DNA from: Pseudomonadota bacterium
Lineage (GTDB): Bacteria; Pseudomonadota; Alphaproteobacteria; Sphingomonadales; Sphingomonadaceae
NCBI GenBank assembly: GCA_023387085.1
Contig: JAEWIL010000129.1
Location: 1 to 8,387, forward strand
Reading direction: 5' to 3'
DNA length: 8,387 bases
This document shows, piece after piece, positions 1 through 4,938 of the stretch. Each line of letters starts with the position of its first letter. Within the stretch, counting starts at the first letter, position 1. Below the pieces are notes generated by a model. The model saw nothing but the letters and a program-made list of their open reading frames with translations, did no database searches and was not told where the DNA came from. The position numbers and the translations under genes are program-made.

Positions 1-503
1 CCGGCGTTGAGGTCGGCGTCGATGGCCATCTGCTTGCCGGGAAGGGCGTCGAGGGTGAAGCGCGCCGAAACCTCGGACACGCGCCCCGCACCCTTGGTGA
101 TGACGACCAGGTTGATGATCATCAGCACGAAGAAGACGAACAGGCCGACGACATAGTCGCCGCCGATCAGCACCTTGCCGAATGCCTCGATCACATGACC
201 TGCCGACGACGTCCCCTCGTGCCCGTGGACGAGGACAACACGCGTCGAGGCGACGTTGAGCGAGAGGCGAAACAGCGTCGCGAGCAGCAATACCGTCGGA
301 AAGGCCGAGAAATCGAGCGGCTTGGACGCCTGCAGCGCCACCATCAGCACGAGCAGGCTGATCATGATGTTCGCGACGAAGCTGATGTCGAGGATGATCG
401 GGGATACCGGGATCACCATCAGCGCGACGAGAATCAGCATCGCCGCGGGCAGTGCCGCGGCCCCCGCGACGCGGGTCAGTTTGCCGAGCGAGAAGCCGCT
501 CAT
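1..503 (-). CDS. flhA: Flagellar export gate protein FlhA (N-terminal part, runs off left edge)
   Basis: FlhA is the inner-membrane gate of the flagellar type III export apparatus; its N-terminal half forms the channel and its C-terminal half, outside this window, docks substrates and chaperones. Only the first 167 codons are present. Hydrophobic segments are visible at about residues 16-36, 40-60 and 115-136, with a further apolar stretch near 70-90. The family signature region follows, including FRLSLNVASTR (78-88) and GKQMAIDADLNA (156-167), the latter being the highly conserved FHIPEP-family stretch. The ATG at 503-501 overlaps the TGA of the upstream transglycosylase gene (502-500) as ATGA, and GGGAGG at 515-510 lies 6 nt upstream, so translation is probably coupled. 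No separate promoter is seen, so expression should come from the sigma-54 promoter near 1376-1390. Identification is secure; LcrD/InvA-type homologues are less likely given the flagellar neighbours. Confidence 0.97.
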   Translation of the reverse strand, partial: MSGFSLGKLTRVAGAAALPAAMLILVALMVIPVSPIILDISFVANIMISLLVLMVALQASKPLDFSAFPTVLLLATLFRLSLNVASTRVVLVHGHEGTSSAGHVIEAFGKVLIGGDYVVGLFVFFVLMIINLVVITKGAGRVSEVSARFTLDALPGKQMAIDADLNA

Positions 504-1330
504 GCGCTGCCTCCCGAAAGCGAGGCGAGACGGCGATAGGCGCTCGCCGCGAATTCCATCGAGAGGGTCTTCGGCATGGGTTGAATGTCCATCATGGGGA
601 GCGGGGGACGCCCGCCGCCGTTCGTGCCGCTGGCGCTCGCCATCTGCATGCGCCAGCCGGAAACCAAAGCCGGCGCGCCGGGCGTCGTGCCGGGCGCCCC
701 GCCGCCTTCCTCAAGCTTGAGACGAAAGCGTTCGCGAATGTCGCCAAGGCTGCGCATGCTGCCGTCGGCGGCATAGAAAACCGACCGGTTGGCGGCGGCT
801 GCCTCGGGCATCATCGTTGCGCCCGGCTGCTCGGGATTGTCGGCCCAGGCGGTCAGGAACCGCGAGGCCCCGGCGGAACCGAGGAAATGCGCGAGGTAGA
901 GATCGACCGGCTCGGCGGCGCGGCCGATGCGGCTTTCGATATAGTCCTGATTGTCCGAGGTCAGCGCCGCCGCCATGTTCGACGAGGCGACGGGGTCGTC
1001 GCGCAGCTCGAGAATCTGGTCGCGCAGCATCGGATCGGCGACGCGGAAGCGTCCCGCCGCATCCTGGCCGATCGCATTCGCGGCCCAGCCGAGCCCGTGG
1101 CTCGCGCCGTGGCGCCGCAAGGTCGCGAGCCACGTCTGCTTGGTGAATTGATAGAGCCCGCGCGCCGACGAGGTCGGTGCCTTGGCGGTCGGATCGAAGC
1201 GGCTCTCGACCCGCGCGACGTCGACCAGATAGTCGAAATCGACCCCGGTCCGCGCCGACGCATTCTGCACCGCGTCGATGACGGGAACCGCGCGGGGCGG
1301 CGGTGTCAAAGAAGGGTTGATCGAGTTCAT
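500..1330 (-). CDS. Lytic transglycosylase (SLT family), probable flagellar peptidoglycan hydrolase
   Basis: The 276-aa product has a lytic transglycosylase (SLT, goose-lysozyme-like) fold at about residues 15-150. The likely catalytic glutamate is E42 in VARVESRF (38-45), followed by the family motif ARGLYQF (56-62) and W67. Such enzymes cleave the MurNAc-GlcNAc bond and release 1,6-anhydro products. The C-terminal 70-100 residues are rich in Gly, Pro and Ala and look like a disordered tail. There is no hydrophobic N-terminal signal peptide: the protein starts MNSINPSLTPPPRAVPV. The gene has its own sigma-54 promoter and overlaps flhA by 4 nt, which ties it to flagellar assembly. It may replace the muramidase half of enterobacterial FlgJ or act like Rhodobacter SltF, and export through the flagellar apparatus would explain the missing signal; both are inference. 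The Shine-Dalgarno is weak (GCGGAA region), but the ATG at 1330 starts 34 nt after the predicted transcription start. Confidence 0.85.
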   Translation of the reverse strand: MNSINPSLTPPPRAVPVIDAVQNASARTGVDFDYLVDVARVESRFDPTAKAPTSSARGLYQFTKQTWLATLRRHGASHGLGWAANAIGQDAAGRFRVADPMLRDQILELRDDPVASSNMAAALTSDNQDYIESRIGRAAEPVDLYLAHFLGSAGASRFLTAWADNPEQPGATMMPEAAAANRSVFYAADGSMRSLGDIRERFRLKLEEGGGAPGTTPGAPALVSGWRMQMASASGTNGGGRPPLPMMDIQPMPKTLSMEFAASAYRRLASLSGGSA

Positions 1331-1374
1331 GCTTTGGTTCCGCCAATGCAGCAGGGCTGCCTCGCAAGATCAAA

Positions 1375-1390
1375 AGCAATCATCGTGCCA
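1375..1390 (-). promoter_or_regulatory. Sigma-54 (-24/-12) promoter for the transglycosylase-flhA operon
   Basis: Read on the minus strand the site is TGGCACG-ATGA-TTGCT, a full match to the RpoN consensus TGGCACG-N4-TTGCW. The -24 GG ends at 1388 and the -12 C is at 1376, giving exactly 12 bp spacing. Predicted transcription starts near 1364, 34 nt before the transglycosylase ATG. It lies in the short gap (1331-1422) downstream of the flgN-like gene, so the transglycosylase and flhA can be transcribed independently of flgM and flgN. Confidence 0.9.
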
Positions 1391-1422
1391 TTTTCCGGAA
1401 ATTCACCGGAGAATGTGGTTTA

Positions 1423-1728
1423 TCAATAGTTTAAAGCGAGACCTCGGTGATGCGTTCCGCGGATCTGGTGGCTCATGTCAATCCTCTGACGCGTCCAGTT
1501 CTTGAGGACGTTGACGCGGATTGCTGCCGCTTCGAGCTGTGCGAGCGTGGCGGTGATCAACGTGCGCGCTTGTGCTTCGCTGCCCGCCGGGATGGCGACA
1601 CCGCGGAACAGGATCGCCGCGGTGGCAAGGTCCTCGGTCGCCGCGATGATCGCACCGGCATCCTGTCCGTCGAGCGCGCCTATCAGCAGGTTCAGCTTGG
1701 CCTGGATATCGTCCAGATGGGCCCGCAT
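1423..1728 (-). CDS. flgN: FlgN-like flagellar export chaperone (candidate)
   Basis: The product is 101 aa, mostly alpha-helical by composition (Ala, Leu, Glu, Asp rich) and without signal peptide or membrane segment. FlgN is a small helical cytoplasmic chaperone for the hook-filament junction proteins FlgK and FlgL. The call rests mainly on position, directly downstream of flgM as in the classic flgM-flgN pair, on size, and on a late helix containing NVLKNWTRQRIDM (73-85), which resembles the helical C-terminal half of FlgN proteins. Sequence similarity is weak, as is usual in this family. The start ATG (1728-1726) overlaps the flgM stop by one base (TGATG), indicating translational coupling. 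A candidate activator palindrome (1477-1490) lies inside the 3' part of this gene and may constrain its codons. An unrelated small protein of the same operon remains possible. Confidence 0.65.
   Translation of the reverse strand: MRAHLDDIQAKLNLLIGALDGQDAGAIIAATEDLATAAILFRGVAIPAGSEAQARTLITATLAQLEAAAIRVNVLKNWTRQRIDMSHQIRGTHHRGLALNY
1477..1490. promoter_or_regulatory. Candidate sigma-54 activator (FleQ-like) box inside the flgN-like gene
   Basis: The 14-bp sequence GTCAATCCTCTGAC is an imperfect palindrome and differs at only two positions from GTCAATCTTTTGAC at 2811-2824. It fits the outer halves of the published Pseudomonas FleQ box (GTCA...TGAC). Its centre is about 120 bp upstream of the predicted start from the sigma-54 promoter at 1375-1390, a normal enhancer distance. 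The sequence resemblance and position are seen directly; binding by a FleQ or FlbD-type activator is inference. Confidence 0.5.
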
Positions 1729-2027
1729 CAGTTCGCGCTTCCCGTGAGATGCGCCAGCATCGATCCGGCTATCTTCGCGGGGTCGACCGTATAGCGGCCT
1801 TCGGCGATCGCGCTGCGGAGCGTGGCAACGCGCGCGGCATCGACAGGCGTGGGCTGCGCGGCAAGCTCGCTCGCGAGGCGGATCAGGCCGGCGGCTGGCA
1901 GCGCCTCGGACGCCGCGGCGCGCGGTGCGGCGGGTGACGCCGGCGTGCCGACGCTCGCCGCGAGCTTGCGCACGGGGGCGATGCGGGCGATGCCGCCGAC
2001 GATCCCGATCTTGCTGTCACCCGACAT
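1728..2027 (-). CDS. flgM: Anti-sigma-28 factor FlgM
   Basis: The 99-aa product holds sigma-28 (FliA) inactive in the cytoplasm until the hook is complete, then is exported through the flagellum. The N-terminal 60 residues are rich in Ala and Pro and look disordered, as in the family. The C-terminal part carries the FlgM-type helical motif, with ARVATLRSAIAEGRYTVDP (65-83) followed by AKIAGSMLAHL (84-94). The start at 2027 was chosen over an in-frame ATG at 2075 because AAGGAGG sits 5 nt upstream of it (2039-2033) and the extra 16 residues are unlike FlgM. The stop overlaps the next ATG (TGATG). A terminator isolates the gene from flgA, so it needs its own promoter. Its presence implies a fliA gene elsewhere in the genome, unlike Caulobacter, which lacks this checkpoint. 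Confidence 0.88.
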   Translation of the reverse strand: MSGDSKIGIVGGIARIAPVRKLAASVGTPASPAAPRAAASEALPAAGLIRLASELAAQPTPVDAARVATLRSAIAEGRYTVDPAKIAGSMLAHLTGSAN

Positions 2028-2032
2028 GTCTG

Positions 2033-2039
2033 CCTCCTT
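2033..2039 (-). promoter_or_regulatory. Strong Shine-Dalgarno of flgM
   Basis: AAGGAGG on the minus strand, 5 nt before the ATG at 2027, is one of the strongest ribosome binding sites in the window. It decides the flgM start against the upstream in-frame ATG at 2075. Confidence 0.85.
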
Positions 2040-2119
2040 GGCTACCCGTCCGAAATCGACGGAAAGCATGTTCAAGGGCTTTAACGGCCGGCGGCGCGAG
2101 AGATTAAGGGCTGGTTACC

Positions 2120-2170
2120 GGAAAAATGAAAAAAGAAACCCGGCGGTGTCGGAAAGCCGACGCCGCCGGG
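2120..2170 (-). terminator. Rho-independent terminator downstream of flgA
   Basis: On the minus strand a 14-nt arm CCCGGCGGCGTCGG (2170-2157), a 4-nt loop (2156-2153) and the arm CCGACACCGCCGGG (2152-2139) form a stem with a single C-A mismatch. TTTCTTTTTTCATTTTT follows directly. It begins 24 nt after the flgA stop codon. There is no T tract in the plus direction, so it acts leftward only. It separates flgA transcription from flgM. The remaining 92 bp to flgM (2028-2119) must hold the flgM promoter, but I find no site there that I would call. Confidence 0.92.
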
Positions 2171-2194
2171 CGAGTGGGGCTTCCACTTGTGCGT

Positions 2195-2710
2195 TCAGTC
2201 CTGCAGGCGCGCGCGGCCGGGCCCGGTGACGATGGCGCTGAGGATCGTCTTCGGATCGTTGCCGCGGAGTGCGATGCTGTCGCCGACGCGGCCGTCCTGA
2301 TTGGCGATCGCCGAATAGCTGACCGAGAAGGTTTCGGATTCGAGCGTCACGCGTACCGTATCGCCGCGCCGGATAACCGGCGCCGAAGACGAGGGTGTCG
2401 TGAATCCGGCAGTGGTCGGGGTCGCGCTGGCGGGGCCGCTCATCGGTACGCGCACGCGCCAGCCGAGCGACGCGCAGCGGACCGCGAGCGTCTGCGCGTC
2501 GATCGCGGTGACCGAGGCCTGTTCGGGGCAGCGCGCGAGTTTGATGCGGCGATCGACCGGGGTTGCGGTGCGGCCCATCGCGTTTGCGACCGCTTGCGTC
2601 AGCATGTCGATCGTCTGCCAGTCCTCGCTCGCCTGTTGCGCGCTCGCAGAAGGGGATGTCGCGATAGCCGCGGCGATTGCGATGGGGCAGAGGAAAAGTT
2701 TGCGGTGCAT
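2195..2710 (-). CDS. flgA: Flagellar P-ring assembly chaperone FlgA
   Basis: FlgA is a periplasmic chaperone that helps FlgI subunits polymerise into the P ring around the rod. The 171-aa product begins with a Sec signal peptide (residues 1-24, cleavage likely after SASA). Two cysteines, C61 and C79, sit where FlgA proteins have their pair. The C-terminal SAF-type beta domain spans about 110-168, with RRGDTVRVTL (114-123), NQDGRVGD (137-144) and a closing VTGPGRARL (161-169). The start at 2710 was chosen over upstream in-frame ATGs because AGGAG lies 7 nt before it, the signal peptide begins there, and the sigma-54 promoter places transcription start near 2741, downstream of the earlier ATGs. 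It is transcribed divergently from flgB and ends at a strong terminator, so it is probably monocistronic. Confidence 0.95.
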   Translation of the reverse strand: MHRKLFLCPIAIAAAIATSPSASAQQASEDWQTIDMLTQAVANAMGRTATPVDRRIKLARCPEQASVTAIDAQTLAVRCASLGWRVRVPMSGPASATPTTAGFTTPSSSAPVIRRGDTVRVTLESETFSVSYSAIANQDGRVGDSIALRGNDPKTILSAIVTGPGRARLQD

Positions 2711-2751
2711 GGCCGGACTCCTGGATGGTCCAAATAGTTCCGCCTTCGCGA

Positions 2752-2767
2752 TGCAGAATGCGTGCCA
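2752..2767 (-). promoter_or_regulatory. Sigma-54 promoter for flgA
   Basis: On the minus strand the site reads TGGCACG-CATT-CTGCA. The -24 element is perfect and the -12 element keeps the invariant GC with one mismatch at its first base; spacing from the -24 G (2765) to the -12 C (2753) is 12 bp. Predicted transcription starts near 2741, giving a 30-nt leader before the flgA ATG. Confidence 0.85.
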
Positions 2768-2810
2768 GTCGCGCTTTGCCGCCGAATATCGCGTGCGGTG
2801 CATAGCCGCC

Positions 2811-2824
2811 GTCAATCTTTTGAC
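2811..2824. promoter_or_regulatory. Candidate activator (FleQ-like) box between flgA and flgB
   Basis: GTCAATCTTTTGAC is an inverted repeat (GTCAA / TTGAC around TCTT) that closely fits the published FleQ box GTCANTAAATTGAC at its conserved ends. Its centre is about 77 bp upstream of the predicted flgA start and about 109 bp upstream of the predicted flgB start, so one site could serve both divergent sigma-54 promoters. The palindrome is seen directly; the identity of the binding protein is inferred. Confidence 0.6.
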
Positions 2825-2899
2825 GAGCCGGCGGCCCGACGGTTGAGCCGTCCCAACGGGCATCAATCAAGCTGCTGTAAAAATGCAATAAAATGATTT

Positions 2900-2915
2900 T
2901 GGCACGGCCATTGCA
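2900..2915 (+). promoter_or_regulatory. Sigma-54 promoter for the flgBCDEFGHI operon
   Basis: TGGCACG-GCCA-TTGCA matches the RpoN consensus at every defined position, with the -24 G at 2902 and the -12 C at 2914. The predicted start is near 2926, giving a leader of about 58 nt before flgB. The 25 bp just upstream are notably AT-rich (AAAAATGCAATAAAATGATT) against a GC-rich background, which would favour bending or IHF-type binding, although no good IHF consensus is present. Confidence 0.93.
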
Positions 2916-2983
2916 TCTTGCCTTGGTGTTTTTCGGCGCGTCCGGGCCGTACCCGGTTCGGACCCCGGCGAGAGGAATTAAAG

Positions 2984-3334
2984 ATGGCATCCGAGAAGCT
3001 CTTTGGTCTGCATGCGACCGCGCTCCAGCTGCGTAGCCAGCGGATGATGATGCTCGCCTCGAACATCGCCAACGCCGCGACGCCGGGTTACAAGGCGCGC
3101 GACCTCGATTTTTCCAAGGCGCTCGCCCTCGCGCAAAATGGTGCATCGACCGGCGGCGCGATCGAGGGTGCGATGGCCTATCGTGTCCCCGTCCAGCCTT
3201 CGCTCGACGGTAACACCGTCGAAATGGCGACCGAACAGACCGCCTTCGCCGAAAACGCACTCGCCTACCGCTCGAGCCTCTCCTTCCTGCAGGGCCGCAT
3301 CAATACGCTGACCCGCGCGCTGAAGGGTGAATGA
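2984..3334 (+). CDS. flgB: Flagellar proximal rod protein FlgB
   Basis: FlgB is a proximal rod subunit exported by the flagellar type III apparatus and placed next to the MS ring/FliE. The 116-aa product has the N-terminal rod-protein motif LASNIANAATPGYKARDLDF (24-43), the hallmark of FlgB/FlgC-class axial proteins. Its C-terminal amphipathic helix (about 90-116, ENALAYRSSLSFLQGRINTL) forms the coiled D0 region with the N-terminal helix. The start at 2984 has AGAGGA 7 nt upstream. An in-frame ATG at 2918 is rejected because it precedes the predicted sigma-54 transcription start and encodes residues unlike the family. It is the first gene of the rightward operon, and its stop overlaps the flgC start. 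Confidence 0.96.
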   Translation: MASEKLFGLHATALQLRSQRMMMLASNIANAATPGYKARDLDFSKALALAQNGASTGGAIEGAMAYRVPVQPSLDGNTVEMATEQTAFAENALAYRSSLSFLQGRINTLTRALKGE

Positions 3335-3741
3335 CGATGAACGGCAACTTCTCGGTCTTCGACATCAGCGGTCGCGCCATGTCGGCGCAGCTCGTGCGCC
3401 TCAACACCACCGCGTCGAACCTCGCCAACGCGGGGACGGTCGCGGGCAGCGAAAAGGAAGCCTTCCGTTCGCTGAAGCCCGTGTTCCGCACCGTTATGGA
3501 TGCGCAAGGCCGGGCGACCGTGCAGGTCGACCAGGTCACGTCGAGCAAGATGGCGCCGACGAAGCGTCACGATCCGTCGAACCCGCTCGCCGACAAGGAC
3601 GGCAACGTCTGGGAAGCCGCGGTCGATAGCGCCGCCGAGCTGGTCGAGATGGTCGAGACCGCGCGGCAGTATCAGAACAATGTTCAGGTCCTCGAAACCG
3701 CAAAGGGCCTGATCAACGAAACGCTGCGGTTGGGACAATAA
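3331..3741 (+). CDS. flgC: Flagellar proximal rod protein FlgC
   Basis: FlgC is the second proximal rod subunit. The 136-aa product carries the axial-protein motif TTASNLANAGTVAGSE (26-41) and the typical C-terminal helix VEMVETARQYQNNVQVLETA (105-124), ending GLINETLRLGQ. The ATG at 3331 overlaps the flgB stop as ATGA. An in-frame ATG at 3337 is equally plausible and sits better relative to AAGGG at 3323-3327 (9 nt against 3 nt), so the true N-terminus may be MNGNFSVF. Length is normal for FlgC. Confidence 0.96.
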   Translation: MTMNGNFSVFDISGRAMSAQLVRLNTTASNLANAGTVAGSEKEAFRSLKPVFRTVMDAQGRATVQVDQVTSSKMAPTKRHDPSNPLADKDGNVWEAAVDSAAELVEMVETARQYQNNVQVLETAKGLINETLRLGQ

Positions 3742-3743
3742 TC

Positions 3744-4049
3744 ATGGCCGTCGATTCCATAGGTTCGCAATATCAGAATTATTCGCCGACGCAGCTCAAG
3801 GGTCAGCAGCTCGACCAGAAGGACTTTCTGCGGCTGATGACCGCGCAGCTGTCGTCGCAGGATCCGTTCAACCCCGTCGATAACCAGCAGATGGTTGCGC
3901 AGATGGCGCAATTCTCGAGTCTCGCGGGGGTCAGCGAGACCAACACCACGCTGAAGGCGATCGCCGAGCAGATCACCGCGCAGACCGCGCTGCTCAAGGA
4001 CATCAAAGCATCGCAGGCGGCGCAGACGCCCGCCGCCCCCACCACCTAA
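3744..4049 (+). CDS. flgD: Flagellar hook cap/assembly protein FlgD, unusually short
   Basis: FlgD forms the cap under which hook subunits polymerise. The product has the conserved FlgD N-terminal region, with DFLRLMTAQLSSQDPFNPVD (27-46) and NQQMVAQMAQFSSLAGV (47-63), followed by a short helix and an Ala/Pro/Thr tail. It ends at 101 aa, whereas well-studied FlgD proteins are about 220-230 aa with C-terminal Ig-like and Tudor-like domains that are absent here. The reading frame ends cleanly in TAA with flgE starting 24 nt later, and the downstream DNA shows no remnant of the missing domains, so this looks like a naturally short form and not a recent frameshift. Because it retains the region implicated in export and hook-tip interaction, it is probably functional. 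It starts 2 nt after the flgC stop. Confidence 0.93.
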   Translation: MAVDSIGSQYQNYSPTQLKGQQLDQKDFLRLMTAQLSSQDPFNPVDNQQMVAQMAQFSSLAGVSETNTTLKAIAEQITAQTALLKDIKASQAAQTPAAPTT

Positions 4050-4073
4050 TCATTACCCAGGAAGGATAAGTCC

Positions 4074-4904
4074 ATGTCGTTCTATACCTCGCTTTCGGGC
4101 CTCAAGGGCGCCCAGACCGACATGTCGGTCATCTCGAACAACATCGCCAACGCCAACTCGATCGGCTTCAAGCGCAGCAAGGCTAGCTTCGGCGACATCT
4201 TCGCCTCGTCGCCGACGCAGTCGACGAAAACCGTCGCCGGCCAGGGCCAGCGCCTGATCGGCATCGCGCAGCAGTTCACGCAAGGCTCGTACGAGACGAG
4301 CGAGAAGACGCTCGACCTCGCGATCGTCGGCGAGGGGCTGTTCGTCGTGAAGGGCGAGCCGCCGCGCGAGCAGGTCAGCTACACCCGCAACGGCGCCTTT
4401 TCGCCGCTGCCCGACGGCACAGTGATCGATTCGACCGGCCAGAAGCTCCAGCTGCTGCCCGTCGATGCCAATGGCAATGTGACCGACCGGACGCTCGGCG
4501 GCATGTCCGATTTCGTGCTGCCCAACGGCGCTCCGTCCGACCCGACGGCGGCGCTCATCAACGTATCGGTCGATCTCGACGGCCTTGTCACCGCGACTTA
4601 CGCCAATGGCGAGGATCAGGTGCTCGGCAAGGTCGCGATGGCGACCTTCCCCGCGATGGAAGGGCTTCGCCCGATCGGCGACGCGCACTGGCAGTCGACC
4701 GGCGAAAGCGGCGACCCGACGATCGACGCCGCGACCAACGGTCCGATGGGCACGATCCGTTCGGGTACGCTGGAACGCTCGAACGTCGATATCACCGAGG
4801 AACTGGTGATGCTGATCGCCGCGCAGCGCAATTTCCAGGCGAATGCCAAGGCGATCGAGGGCGCGTCGACGCTGACCCAGACCGTCATCAACATGCGCAC
4901 CTAA
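4074..4904 (+). CDS. flgE: Flagellar hook protein FlgE, short form
   Basis: FlgE polymerises into the hook, the universal joint between rod and filament. The N-terminus MSFYTSLSGLKGAQTDMSVI with SNNIANANSIGFKRSKASF (21-39) and DIFA (41-44) is the FlgE signature. The central part contains the D1 region common to FlgE/F/G, with LDLAIVGEGLFVV (80-92) and VSYTRNGAFSPLPDG (101-115). The C-terminus RSGTLERSNVDITEELVMLI (229-248) and the helix after it are the classic axial D0/D1 end. At 276 aa it is much shorter than enterobacterial FlgE (about 400 aa), so the outer D2 domain is missing or greatly reduced. GAAGGA lies 7 nt upstream of the start. Its position between flgD and flgF separates it from the related FlgF and FlgG. 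Confidence 0.92.
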   Translation: MSFYTSLSGLKGAQTDMSVISNNIANANSIGFKRSKASFGDIFASSPTQSTKTVAGQGQRLIGIAQQFTQGSYETSEKTLDLAIVGEGLFVVKGEPPREQVSYTRNGAFSPLPDGTVIDSTGQKLQLLPVDANGNVTDRTLGGMSDFVLPNGAPSDPTAALINVSVDLDGLVTATYANGEDQVLGKVAMATFPAMEGLRPIGDAHWQSTGESGDPTIDAATNGPMGTIRSGTLERSNVDITEELVMLIAAQRNFQANAKAIEGASTLTQTVINMRT

Positions 4905-4938
4905 GTCTCGCGACTGACCGACTGCCGGGAGCCATTCG

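Noticed and set aside
1397..1413. Small hairpin TCCGG-N7-CCGGA just downstream of the flgN-like gene as a terminator.
   Set aside because: The stem is only 5 bp and the following minus-strand sequence is AAAATGGCACG, without a T tract.
452..1429. A 325-codon plus-strand open frame opposite the transglycosylase.
   Set aside because: Its translation is low-complexity and Arg-rich, and the opposite strand holds a promoter, a catalytic motif and a coupled start.
2053..2084. Possible sigma-28 promoter for flgM: TAAAG with GTCGATTT further downstream on the minus strand.
   Set aside because: The two parts are 19 nt apart instead of about 15 and the -10-like element matches only about five of eight positions.
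2081..2107. Two TTAA motifs upstream of flgM as a CtrA site.
   Set aside because: CtrA sites need TTAA-N7-TTAA; here the spacing is about 19 bp.
2838..2852. Inverted repeat GACGG-TTGAG-CCGTC in the flgA-flgB gap.
   Set aside because: A 5-bp stem is expected by chance in this GC-rich DNA and no second copy was found near the other sigma-54 promoter.
2918..2983. Upstream in-frame ATG extending flgB by 22 residues.
   Set aside because: It lies before the predicted transcription start, has no ribosome binding site, and the extension is unlike FlgB N-termini.
2115..3260. A 381-codon minus-strand open frame spanning the flgA-flgB gap.
   Set aside because: It crosses a terminator and two promoters and has Arg/His-rich composition; flgA and flgB are the real genes.
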